Below, one piece after another: positions 43,624 through 56,803 of a DNA stretch of 64,000 bases. The notes under the pieces were generated by a model. The model searched no databases. It was not told the DNA's origin and saw only the letters and a program-made list of their open reading frames with translations. Where the stretch lies: the NCBI GenBank assembly GCA_963921425.1, contig OY992839.1, forward strand, positions 6,799,409-6,863,408. The letters run 5' to 3'. This DNA comes from Dryas octopetala (taxonomy: Eukaryota > Streptophyta > Magnoliopsida > Rosales > Rosaceae). The position numbers were made by a program, and so were the translations under genes. Every line of letters starts with the position of its first letter. The stretch's first letter is position 1.

Positions 43624-45658
43624 TGAGTGAGTGAGTGAACTGGAAAGGGACAGAAAGGGGAGGGAAGAAAATTGAGAAGGTTAGAGTTCAAAGTTAAACT
43701 CCATCCTTCTTGGTTGTTTAGACTTTGTTTAAATAATTGAATTAACATCTTTTAGTCTCTGTGTTTTTCTTTTTACTGTAGGAATCACAAGTTTTAACCT
43801 CTTTTTAACTCCAAAGAACAGGAAGAAAGGTGAGCTCAAGGAACCTTGGGTGTCCTTAGCAATTTTCTTTTGAAACTTTTATTTTTTAAATTTTGTTTAT
43901 ACCTCTTTGTTTGATATTGTTAAACTAAAAATACGTCATTTATAACCTTATTATAGCCGTAGGAATAGGTTTTGAGGGTTGAAAATGAAAGAAAATGAAA
44001 AACCAAGAAAAATGAAAAATCTGGAAATTTTTCCAGAAAATTTGCATATTCATATGGCCTCCTTTCGAGCCTTATAACTTGAGTTTTAACTGTCCGTTTT
44101 TCATGTTCTTTATATGGTTGTAAAGAGGGGATGTAGAGCTTTAAAACAAGTATAAGTTTGATCAATTTGGTAAAGGTTTGATTGATCAAAAGTCTAGTAA
44201 AAATGAGATAAAAAAAACTGGAAAATCTGGAAAATAGGGGCTGTTTTAAAGAGATGATGAACAGTGACCGGCCAGCCACCCCACTCGCACCGCCGGCGCG
44301 TGGTGGCGCATGCGGCTATTTCCGGCGACCGTTTTTGCCCAATTTTCACCCTCCCAACTCTATTTTTCGATACGAGTCCATTGGTACAAGTTTCGCGTCA
44401 ATCCGACACCTCTAAGTTAGAGTGTGAGTTACACTCTCCTTAAAAAGAGAGTGAAATAAATTTAAATTTAATTAAGTTATATCTAAACTATATTTTTAAA
44501 CTTTTTAGACCCGAACACATAGAAACGGACCAAGAAGGAACTCGTGCTCAAGAAATTAAGGTAGGGTCTCTATTTCCCTAATGATTGGACTATATTACAA
44601 TTAATCCTTGTGTCATGTTGTGTGATTTATTTTCTTGTGATAATTTATCTTTATTACTTGTGATGTTATTTCTTCATTAAATGTATCAAGTGCATTATAT
44701 TTGTGAATAAGCTTTTATTATTAATCTTGTGTGTGCACTGTGAAATTCCTAAGTCTGTGATACACTCAAATTGCGTATGGTTAAATTATTATGCATGTAC
44801 TATTTAATTTCTCTATACATGCATTAATGTTTATCTTTACATGCATAATCACAAGTGCATAAGAAAAGTGTGATTGTGAACAAGGTTAAGAAAATGATTA
44901 ATTGAGACACCAAGAAGAGAGGGAGATGAACTTGGTGGTCTCGTGATTTATTAGAGATACCATGGAGAAAGGAAGATGTATCTGGTGATCTCATGATTTG
45001 TGGAAGAATTATTGAAGAAAAAGTGGAATTAATTATATTCAAAATATTTTGGCTTAAGGGACGGACGGGTGTTGGCTCATACTTGGGACATTCGGGGCCA
45101 CAGTGGAAGAATGCACGGTATGGGACGTGTAGGCCTGTTTGTCTTGGGTATGTGTTAACAGGAATGGTTAAGTAGTGAGTACACACATTCTCAATGCATA
45201 TAATAGAAATCATTATCTGTATTTTTTTTGTTTTACTGAGACATTGATTAAATGTGATAACTGGCCATGAGGGATCACTATACCCTACTGAGCCTTAAAA
45301 GCTCACACCCTGATAGATCGTGCAGGTGATGGAAATATGACTGATGATGTGGAATACCCAAGGGAAATTTAGAGAATTTGCTTGAGTACTATGTTTTGTT
45401 TGGTTACCAATACATTGTAATATATAAGAAGATGAACATCTAGTATGGTACTCTTGGAACAGTAGTTTGTTAAATAAAGTCTTTTTTTTTATTTTCACTT
45501 TATTTAGTTTCTTCAATTATTTTATATTCTTTTCTTTTCTTTTCTTTTCTTTTCTTTTCACGTCTTAATTGTAGAAATAATTTTATTAATCTGCGATTAG
45601 GACGTAAGTCACACTTCACTCCTAGATATTATATTTTATTCAGGATCGGGGTGTGACA
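43188..45658. mobile_element. Fossil LTR-retrotransposon, solo LTR of about 2.47 kb
   Basis: Begins TGTAATGTCC and ends GGGTGTGACA (TG...CA), flanked on both sides by the 5-bp target duplication GTTTG (43183-43187 and 45659-45663). No pol or gag motifs lie within, so it reads as a solo LTR left after LTR-LTR recombination. It contains a (GA)n microsatellite at about 43548-43632 and a (TTTTC)n run near 45525-45558. The ends resemble Gypsy-type LTRs, but the family cannot be fixed without internal sequence. The intact target duplication suggests a moderate age. Confidence 0.72.
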
Positions 45659-45663
45659 GTTTG

Positions 45664-46966
45664 GATGAAGTAATTCTAGATTTCATAGAAATTCATAAAT
45701 GATGGAATTTAAAATTCCATCATTAAATTTCCCCTCAATTGCATCTTCTATTGTTTGGATATATGTATTTAGAATTTAAAAAATGACAGAAATTACAACT
45801 TTCATTGTTTTGGTAACAGATGTTATTTAAAAATTTAAATAGTGCAGTGGTAAATATGGGTGGGTATATATACTCACACACATATTGATTAATATGTTCA
45901 CAGACCCTGAACATATCCATGTCATAGCATATATATATATATATATATATATGTTCACAAATCCATGTCGATATATATATATATATATATACAGGCTCCT
46001 TCTATTGAGGTATACCTCAACTTATTTATGTTGAGGTATGACCTTGTTGGGGCCTACACGAGTCATTTTGTGTCGATCTGAACCGTTCTCAAGGATCATC
46101 TTGATTGATAGATCATCCTTGCAAAAAATTAGTCAAATCAGAAATCACTTGCCTATCTAATTTTGATAAAATAAATAGACGGTTTCATCGAAAATATTTA
46201 TATATATTTATCATAAGTCGTGATCAGATTGTGGGCTAACATATATATATATATATATAATTGTTCCTCTACCTATAAATTGTATTTGCAATCCTTCATA
46301 GACCCATGTCTCAATTCACCCAAAACAAATTCATAGATTAACCATCAAATCATATTATAAATCAGAGGGAAAGAATCCATGAGTATTTGTAGTGAAATAA
46401 AATTAACATACGTGAGAAGGGAAACAAACCAGCAAATTTCTTCAGCATAGCACCATGGTGACTGTATCTGGATGGGTTTTTGTCATTCTGCTTCTATTTT
46501 TGTAGGGACTGGGCTGCTTTGGGATGTAGAGAAGCACCTATGTACCTACGTTTGTTTTTTGGGCGGGATCGAAAAAGAATTCCCGCTTGTTTTTATGAGT
46601 AATTTTGTTTTTTTAGAATTCCCAAATTAATTCCCACTTGGAAAAGAGAATTCTTGCTTGCATAAGAATTGTAAAATGACGCCTATTTTGTTGGAATTTA
46701 AACTCAAGATTTCAGCTCTGTAAATTCCACAAATATTTCCCTCATAATTTGTGAATTTCCCTATTAATTTGGCCAAACACGGAACTTTCAATTTTCCACG
46801 AGTGAAATACTGATTTTTTTTTTAAATCCCAAGTTTTTTTCTGCATCCAAACACACTGTAAGTCTCCCTATAAAATATTGCATAATGTGGCTCATAAGGT
46901 TATTGGCCGAGCCTCTTCACTTATTGTTAATTTATTTTTAGTTGGATGTTTAGATTTTTTCACTAA
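45664..46966. other. AT-rich spacer with (AT)n runs and a short palindrome
   Basis: (AT)n runs at about 45930-45952, 45970-45990 and 46240-46258. A perfect 16-bp palindrome TTGAGGTATACCTCAA lies at 46005-46020, followed by a further TTGAGGTATGACC copy. No gene supported. Confidence 0.45.
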
Positions 46967-47332
46967 GAGTATATGTAATAGTGAGCTTCATTTCAATTTT
47001 ATTGCAAAAAATTGAACTAAAGGTAAAAAAACAAGGACTTGCGGTGGTGAAGTTCATTTCAAATTGGGGATCAATAGTTCATTTTAGAGATAAAAAAAAA
47101 GTTAACTCATAAGTGAAATTCATTTCAATAAGCTGGCCCACCATGTGAAAAAATATATATTTACAGCTTCTCTCCTGTTGACATATAGACTGCATTATAT
47201 CTTCTTGTCTCTCATATTAAATTCCTTATCTTCTTTTTGAACTGCACCACTGTAAGTAAAACTACAGTTCAATTCAATAGATGCCAAAATAATTCACAAA
47301 ATTGAACTATTGAACCATTATTGTGGATGCTC
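46967..47332. mobile_element. MITE, PIF/Harbinger (Tourist-like) type
   Basis: The ends GAGTATATGTAATAGTG and CCATTATTGTGGATGCTC are imperfect inverted repeats, the widespread plant GAGCATCCACAATGG pattern. TAA flanks both sides (46964-46966 and 47333-47335), the 3-bp target duplication of PIF/Harbinger. Length 366 bp, non-coding. Confidence 0.65.
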
Positions 47333-47809
47333 TAATATCATGTTAATAGGCTTAATCTCAAGTAGTTGATCAATGTATTCATGAATAATGCTCTAATATC
47401 TGTTTTTTTTTTTTTTTTGGTCAAGTAAGGTGTATCTGTTAATTCCACCAAAGCCTCTCACAACAGTCTTCAATATCCCATTCATCACATTATTTTCCAC
47501 CAAGTCATTTTCTTTCTTTCTGTCACTTTCCCTGAAATTAAGGAACACCATATTAATTAAATATGCATGTTGACTAGTAAAGTCGAGACTGTGGTTGTTA
47601 TTAACAACCAAGAGACCAACAACAGTGGACTGTTGACGTCGGTCCTCCTTTAATTTGGAAAAGCATTTTGAAACTCGTCCCGTCCAGTACTCCCTCATCA
47701 TATTAAAATTTTCAACAACCATCAGAAAATGTTAATTATGGTGTTTCTTCTCGTCCTGTATATCAATTAATTAGTTTGTCATGCCTCATCTGAAATCAAA
47801 CTTACCATT

Positions 47810-47900
47810 TTAACAGAGGAGAAGTCCCTCCTTTCTAATTTGGAAACCTTTCATCTCTCAAGATATTTGGTGCAAATTATAATAACTTGTTGGGAATTAA
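47810..47900 (+). pseudogene. Short LRR receptor-kinase fragment upstream of kinase 2
   Basis: Decayed copy of the same LRR segment as at 30615-30690, with GAAGTCCCTCC, TCTCAAGATA and AATAACTTGTTGGGAA (compare 49545-49630). Confidence 0.65.
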
Positions 47901-47964
47901 GCATCAAATACTAGTTTCAGATGAGAAGTACCTACCAAGTGTTTTTTTTTTTTTTTTTTTTTGT

Positions 47965-48127
47965 AATGCTAGGGGAATCATGTCATTGTACCACATTTAT
48001 GGTACCACATAATGTGGCTTCCTAATATAAAGAGAGAGAGAGAGAGAGGGGAAGAGATCAAAATGGCTAGGAAGCCACATCATCTGGTACCACAAATGTG
48101 GTACAATGACATGGTCCCCCTAGCATT
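47965..48127. mobile_element. 163-bp MITE with about 60-bp inverted repeats
   Basis: The left half (AATGCTAGGGGAATCATGTC, then ATTGTACCACAT) is the inverted repeat of the right half (ATGTGGTACAATGACATGG, then CCCCTAGCATT), with an AG-rich loop. The matching place upstream of kinase 1 (about 31570-31595, GTGTTTTTTCAGAAAACACTA) lacks it. Superfamily uncertain because the T-rich flanks hide the target duplication. Confidence 0.8.
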
Positions 48128-48888
48128 TTCTTTTTTTTCCCCCCCAAAAAGACTAACAAGTGCTTTTGTAACTTAAAAATGACTATTAGTTATATTTACT
48201 GAACGCCCAAAAAAATATTTTTGACTATCTGAAAGCATTAGGCTTAATTCGTAAAGCATTGTCAAAAGATCCTAATCACTTCTACTCACATATCGCTGCA
48301 TCCAGGTCTAGTTGATCTGAAATGAGTTTGGGGAAGTAAGATGGAAAATTGTGCTCTTTCTAGAATTTCTACTAAATCACAAACTGTTCTTGATATTTTC
48401 AAATATTAGTATACATGTTTATGGATAAATAAAAAATGTTCACGAGGCTCATTTCAGTAAAAAACCCTTTGACAACATTTTGCGACATTATGACCCATTT
48501 TATTTATAAAGGAAACATCATGGTTGTTAGAAATCGTTTTTTTTTCTTTTAGAAATAATTCTTTTTTTTAGCCAATTCTTGTTAATTATTCAATTAAAGG
48601 AAACATTATGGTTGTTAGAAATAGTTTTGAGCAATTAGTGCTGTTTATATTAAACAATTTTTATGCAATGCATATATCTTGACCCAAAAGCATTTACGTA
48701 CCCTTTGGAGGATTGGTTCAAAGTGTACAGAATTCTACCATTATCGTTGGAAGTTAAGTGGTAGTTGGCTTCGGAAAAGCAACTTAATTATGAAACTACT
48801 TGGACCTCATCCTATAAATAATTAGTTAATTTGTCATGCTTGAGCTGAAATGAAACATACCAAATAACCCCACATCAGAACTCGATCA

Positions 48889-48891
<3 letters not shown>

Positions 48892-48966
<75 letters not shown>
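48892..48966 (+). repeat. (CT)n microsatellite in the leader of receptor kinase 2
   Basis: About 75 bp of uninterrupted CT dinucleotides between the TATA box and the ATG at 48995. Flanked by CATCAGAAC on both sides. Absent from kinase 1. Confidence 0.95.
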
Positions 48967-48970
<4 letters not shown>

Positions 48971-48994
48971 AGAACACATCAGATCGAATTCAAA

Positions 48995-51900
48995 ATGGTA
49001 GTTTTGATTGTTAGATTGGTCTTCGTATACTCACTTTTTAATGCATTCATATGTTGTTGGAGCTCCATGCATTTGAACCATAATGAGACAGATAGACTCG
49101 CACTGCTAGCATTCAAAGCCCAAATAAAACATGACCCCTACCATGTCATGGACTCCTGGAATGTGTCCATTCACTTCTGCCAATGGCACGGCATCAACTG
49201 CAGTCGCCGGCATCACCAGAGGGTCACTGTGCTCGATCTACGACACCGAAAGTTGGTCGGGTCCATATCCCCACACATAGGAAATCTAAGCTTCCTCAAG
49301 GAACTGCACCTTCAGAACAACAGCTTCAGTCATCAAATCCCTCCACAGATTGGGCAATTGCATAGATTGCAGGTATTACTTCTACACAACAACTCACTTA
49401 GTGGGCCTATTCCTCCCAATATATCCAATTGCTTCAACCTCATCACACTCAATGTGGGTCACAATTACGGGGTGGCAGGCAAAATTCCTTCCCAACTTGG
49501 CTCCTTGTCCAAGCTTCAAATATTTGATGTCCAAATTAATAATTTAACAGGAGAGATCCCTCCTTCCTTGGGGAACCTTTCGTCTCTCCAAGTACTTGCT
49601 GCAAGTGATAATTACTTGATGGGAAGCATCCCTGGCTCTCTAGGCCAATTGAAAAACTTAACATTTTTTTCATTGCGCTTCAATATGTTGTCTGGTACCG
49701 TCCCTCCTCCCATCTATAATTTGTCTGCTCTCCACACTTTTTCTGTAGCACAAAACCAAATTCATGGGAGTCTTCCCTCATACTTGGGCAAAACTCTCCC
49801 TGACCTCCAAATCTTTCACATTTTCATGAACCAATTTACTGGATCCATTCCTTTATCAATATCCAATGCCACAAGTCTGGTGAGATTTAATGTTGTAGAA
49901 AACAAATTATCCGGGCAAGTGCCGGATTTGCGAAAGCTTTGTAACCTCCAAAGATTCAAGATTTCTTATAATAATCTTGGAAGTGGTAAAGATGGTGACT
50001 TGAGTTTTCTCTCAGACTTGAGCAATGCCAAAGATTTAAAGTCGTTGCATTTTGGCTTCAACAATTTTGGAGGGACCTTTCCGGCATCAATATCCAATAT
50101 TCTCTCAACAAAGCTTGAGCATCTTAATTTTCAAGGAAACCAACTGCATGGAAGCATACCATATGGGATAGGGAATCTGACCAACTTACAATCTTTGTTC
50201 ATGGGGAGAAACCACATCACAGGTAACATCCCCACTGACATTGGGAAGCTTCAAAGGCTTGAGAAGTTGAGCATTGAAGACAGCCAATTATCAGCGAGCA
50301 TTCCAACCTCTTTTGGAAATTTAACAATGTTATCTCAGCTCCTATTGCACAGAAATAATCTTGAGGGCACCATCCCTTCAAGCTTAGAGAAATGCCAATG
50401 GCTGATGACACTGGATCTTTCTCAAAACAACCTCAGCGGTGCAATACCTCAACAACTTATGAGCCTTCCCTCCTTGTCCATTTATTTGGACTTGTCTACA
50501 AACTACTTCACTGGTCCCATTCCATTAGAGGTTGGAAAGTTAAAGAGTCTAATTGCATTAGACATTTCTAACAACATGTTATCGGGAGAACTTCCCAATA
50601 GCCTTGGTAGTTGTTTGAATTTAGAATTCCTATACTTGCAAGGCAACTTATTGGAGGGTTCAATTCCTTCAACTATGATTTCATTGAAAGGGATTCAAGA
50701 TTTAGACCTTTCTCATAATAATTTTTCGGGTGAAATTCCACAATTTTTGAAAGGCTTTGTTTTCTTGAAGAATCTGAACCTATCTTTTAATGCTTTTTGG
50801 GGTGCCGTACCAATTGAAGGTGTTTTTAAAAATGCAAGTGCAATTTCAATTGTTGGAAACACCAGGCTTTGCGGTGGTATTGCAGATCTCCAGCTGCCCA
50901 AGTGCAAGTCCAAAGAGTCCAACGGTAGAGGATTGTCTCGTAAGTTGAAATTAATAATATCTGTAGCATCAGGGATTTCAGGAATAGCTATGGTCCTGTC
51001 TTTTATATTTCTTTGTTGCTTAAGAAGGAAAAGAAAAGAAACTGCATTGAGCACTTTGGCTACCTCTGTTTTGCAAGTGTCATATAGCACTCTCTTAAAA
51101 GCTACTGGTGGGTTCTCCTCGGCTAATTTGATTGGTGTGGGTAGTTTTGGGTCTGTGTACAAAGGAATTTTTGATGATGATAGAGCCCAACTTGTTGCCG
51201 TGAAGGTGTTTAACATGTTACGCCTTGGAGCTTCTAAGAGCTTCATAGCCGAATGTGAGGCATTGAGGAATATCAGGCATCGAAATCTTGTCAAAATTAT
51301 AACTTCATGTTCAAGTGTTGATTTCTGCGGCAATGATTTCAAAGCTTTGGTTTATGAGTTCATGGACAAAGGGAGCTTAGAGGAGTGGTTGCATCCAACT
51401 AGTACCAGAACACAAGAGGCCAGAGACGCACCCAAGGATTTAAATCTTAATCAAAGGTTAGACATCGCCATCGATGTTGCTTCTGCACTGGATTATCTTC
51501 ATAATCATTGCAAAACTCCAATAGTTCATTGTGATCTCAAGCCAAGCAATGTTCTTTTGGACAGCGAATTGACTGGACATGTTTCTGACTTTGGATTAGC
51601 AAGATTTCTAGACAATAATGTTTCTGCCAATCAAACTAGTTCCATTGGAATAAGAGGATCTGTTGGTTATGCTGCTCCAGGTAAATATTTCCATATTCTT
51701 CATTTTTTTTTTCCTTTCTCCTCGTTTTACCTTTGCGGGAAATTAAAGAAATTATTAATAATCTATATAAACAGTTCATGTAGCAAAACAAGAGAAAAAA
51801 AATGATTGCATCTCCTCCATTTCCATGCACATATATAATGGGGTTTGCTGATTCTCTTGGTTTCTTTGTACCCCCATTTCCATGCACATACAATTCCAGA

Positions 51901-52331
51901 GAGCTATATTTTAAATTAATTACAGTTGTGTTGACAATATTTTGTGATGTTTGAGGTGTGTAGAGTATGGTATGGGAAGTGAGGTGTCAACTTATGGGGA
52001 TGTCTACAGCTTTGGTATTCTTTTGTTAGAGATGTTTACAGGCAAGAGGCCCACTGACGACATGTTTAGTGACGGCTTGAACCTACACAATTTTGTGAAG
52101 ATGGATTTCCCTGAGCGAGTTACAGAGATTGCAGATTCATCACTACTTCGAGGAGACTCCAACAACACTCCCAATCAATGCAGCAGAGCGAGGCCTCAAA
52201 AAATAGAGGAGTGCTTGAGTTTGATATTTAGAATTGGAATAGCATGTTCTGCTGAATCCCCATCGCACCGAAAGGATATCAGTGATGTTGCATCTGAATT
52301 GCATTCCATAAGGGGCATTCTTCTTGGATAA
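48995..52331 (+). CDS. LRR-XII receptor-like kinase 2 (At3g47570-like), two exons
   Basis: Exon 1 is 48995-51680 and exon 2 51964-52331, with the intron at the same codon as in kinase 1 (GYAAP|EYG). The joined product is 1017 residues. It has a signal peptide, the N-terminal cap ([24 protein letters not shown]), LRRs to about residue 620, a membrane helix ([17 protein letters not shown] region), RRKRKE, and a kinase with [25 protein letters not shown] and DFGLARF (non-RD). Strongly similar to kinase 1; differences are concentrated in the middle LRRs, the likely ligand face. The 5' leader contains a long (CT)n run. Probable plasma-membrane pattern receptor; ligand unknown. Confidence 0.93.
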
Positions 52332-52599
52332 AAACGTACTTTTGCTACTCTTTAGGGTCGGCTCCTGTCCCTTAAGGCTCATCACCTTTATTATTTCTTT
52401 TTTCTTTTCTAAATTTTATGTGCTGGTCATGGAGTCTTGTTGCTGATACCTACAGTAGATGAAGAAATGTGCAAGTAAATAATCAGCAGTTAATTGGATA
52501 CATTGTGTGAAGAGTACGGTTGCATCTTGTGTTTGTTGTGTTTGGTTTGAACTTGAGCCCTTGGTGTTATAAACAAATTAAATGAGTACCTATTGGTGT

Positions 52600-53035
52600 G
52601 GTAGTGTTTCTCTCCACTTTGTTGGAGTACTTCTGTCTTGCAGAGAACTATTATGCTTGCTAGCTATTCTTTCTTCTATGACATTGTACACAGAGGAGAG
52701 CAGCTTTGTGTGAGATTCCTCTCTTGCTTGTCCGTTACTTAGCAGTTCCTTGAACTTTGATGTTTTATAATTGTTCTTATTTTTACTTTGTTTCTTCATG
52801 TCCAGTGTAAGCATAAATTAGTTGCAAGACTTGCAGCATCATTGGGAGCATGCATTGAATTTAAGGTGCCTGAATACATTTATGGTATCCAATCGGCAGT
52901 TCATGTAGAACACAATGATGAACAAATTCAATTGTGACCTGCTCTTGTAGTACCTCTTCATCTCCTAATGCCAAATTTTAGCTCTGTCCATATCAGAGTT
53001 TGGAAAGCAGATACGCATCAGACACCTTAAATTCA
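52600..53035 (+). pseudogene. SWS1 pseudogene (exons 4-5) with an inverted copy of its 3' end
   Basis: 52625-52715 copies exon 4 (GGAGTACTTCTGT, TTCTTCTATGACATTGTA, AGAGGAGAGCAGCT) and 52805-52870 copies exon 5 (TGTAAGCATAAATTAG, TTGCAAGACTTGC). From about 52875 to 53035 the sequence is the reverse complement of the intact gene's end and 3' flank (28265-28410; compare GACACCTTAAATTCAATGC). Spacer homologous to 29045-29420 follows to about 53330. It sits directly after kinase 2, as a SWS1 piece does after kinase 1. Confidence 0.82.
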
Positions 53036-53420
53036 ATGCGTAGTTCTTGAAGACAAAAACTCAAGGGTCCACTTTGAATGGCTCCAAAAATGCACTTGGA
53101 AGTGTTGTAATACCAAAATTAATAGCTATCCAAACATCCAAAAAGAGCTCCTCTGTTTCATCCTGGTTATGTGTTGCAACCTCTTGGCCTTCTTTTAGAT
53201 TGTAAATTCAGAGCATTGCAGGAAAAATACTTATTCAGGAATCTTTCAAAACACTAAAATTTCAACAACAACAATGATTACAAATGCCATTAAAGCCTCA
53301 ACAACAACGATTTCTGTAATTACAACTATGAGTAACTATTACAACAGTAGTAATATAAAAAAAAATAATTAAAAAAAAAAAAACCCAAAGAAACAAGACA
53401 AAAAAACTTGGCAAGGCATA

Positions 53421-54726
<1,306 letters not shown>

Positions 54727-54832
54727 AGTGTTGTTATGAATATGAATATGATGTTTGGCTTTTCTTTGTTTTGGGTTTTGGTACTGTTTGTGAATGTTGC
54801 TCTGCCTCTCTCTCTGTCTCTGTCTCTGCCTC

Positions 54833-54844
54833 TCTTATATTTGG
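54833..54844 (-). promoter_or_regulatory. Probable TATA box of the VEP1-like gene
   Basis: On the minus strand CCAAATATAAGAGAGG, about 110 bp before the ATG, followed by a GA-rich leader. Confidence 0.4.
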
Positions 54845-54859
54845 GAAGTGAATGAATCA

Positions 54860-56500
54860 TATGATCTTATCCCAGAAAATTGGTTGATGATTATCCTTTC
54901 TCATGAAATTCATGATGTTTGGCTTTGCTGTGTTGTCGTGTCAATTTGCTGGCCATTGGACAACTGGCACGTTTTGCATGCGGCTGCCACTCGAGAACGT
55001 TCGGTGTACGGTCATGACTCGCGGTTAATCAAATTTTGTGAATACCAAATACCAACTCCAAGAGGACATTTCTCACCTACCCAAATTGATATAAATGCTT
55101 GGGAGCCTTAGCTGAATCTCAACTGGCATGGAATGAGTGAGACGAGGATACAAATAATAAAAATCTCAGGTTAAAATCTTAGGTTCATATGTATATATTT
55201 CTATGGACAATACTCGGGTATTCATGATGGGAGAGAAGATAGTGAACTCTATTATCAACTTATTTGATTGATCATAAGTATAAGATTGATACTCAAACTT
55301 AATAAATAACTAAGCATTTTCTCATTACTACTTACTAAAGTTCCCACTTAACTCTCATCTCTCATCTTGAGATCGAATATTTGTAAAAATAATAATATTA
55401 AATTTATCAAATTTTTTTACTAAATAATGTATCTTCATACATATTTATATTTTATTTATTAAAATAAATGAGGCGGCAGAGTAAATTCAAAATTGAATAA
55501 GTTATTGTCATAATGTCACATCTTTTGCTGAAATGAATGAAATTTGGTGAGTGTGGCAATACTAAGAATAAAGAGAATGAATACTTTTACAAAGATCAAA
55601 ACAAATCTTAAAATTTTAGATTCCAACTGGTCATAAATTTTTTTATATTTGGATTTAATTCGAACTTTATTTAATTTTAACGATTAAGATATTGTTTATC
55701 AAGAAAAAAAAAATTAAGAGATTGTTATATCACTTGTCCCACTATTTGATGCCCACAATTTAAGGAAGGCTTTGGTGACTCTACCATTATTGAAGGAAAA
55801 TAGCAAAATTGTTTAGAAGAAAAATAAAAGAAAAGGATTTGGATCCAAAAGAAAATATGTCATTCTCATAATCGATCATTTGGCAAGCATGTGGCATACA
55901 ATCCAAGAGAAGGGTTTCACCATCTTAATTAAATGTATTACTGTCCCACACATTCTATTAGAAATATAGAATACTGACTGGATTTGGATTCATTTCATAT
56001 TTTCACGGCATCCCTTATCATATTGGATGATATGAATTTCTACTTTTATCAGAAATGCACATCACCAATTCACTAGGAGAGCAGGGCACGTTTGCTTTGC
56101 TTTGCGTTTATATTTTCTTGTTATTGACCTTCGTTTAGGTGACCAGGCTCCCTGTTTTCTAATTCATTTTCTCACCAATAACAATAGGCCAGATTGCATG
56201 CAAAGCAAACAAAGAAGATGAATGCATGATTGCCTGGAAGTCCAAGAGAAATCTTATCTATTAGAACCATGATAGTCCTCAGTTCTCAGTTCTCACAACA
56301 CCAACCAGTCTTATACATCAAACCCATCTGACCAAACAACCAAAATGTTAACATTAATTATATGGAGGTCATGCAATGATTGTTACAGTGAAGGGGAATA
56401 TTTTAGCACAAAGTAACCATCAAATAAACAAGCTACAGCAACCACAGGTTAACTGCAGATATTGGCATTGATGAAGAGTTAAGTTTACATATCTTGAAGT
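54860..56500. other. Intergenic spacer
   Basis: AT-rich DNA between the VEP1-like promoter and the PPR gene's 3' flank. I see no gene, RNA or clear repeat. Confidence 0.45.
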
Positions 56501-56803
56501 TATCCAGCATCCCATTACTTCATCTCAGCTAATCTATACAACATCTGCCGCTGATCATATACATTGAACAAAACATATAGCTTAAATCCCTCAGTTTCAA
56601 AATATTCACAATATCTGCAACTAGCCCTCCAAAGAGAGAACAAAATCATGTACATCAACATTACATGATCCCTTCTTGTCTCCATGCCCAAATAATATAT
56701 AACATGAGCATAAAAGAGGTAATGAAGGACCGGATGCATAATAGTGTTCGAGGCTAAAAGTATGCCAATCGAGCTGCCACCACATTCATAGAGCAAAAAT
56801 TAA

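Noticed and set aside
43479-43748. 89-codon minus-strand frame rich in S and L
   Set aside because: It translates the (GA)n microsatellite in the solo LTR.
46454-46506. Tiny frame starting MVTVSGWVF
   Set aside because: Only about 17 codons with no context; hydrophobic by chance.
56515-56796. 93-codon minus-strand frame just after the PPR stop
   Set aside because: It lies where the PPR 3' UTR is expected and has no domain.
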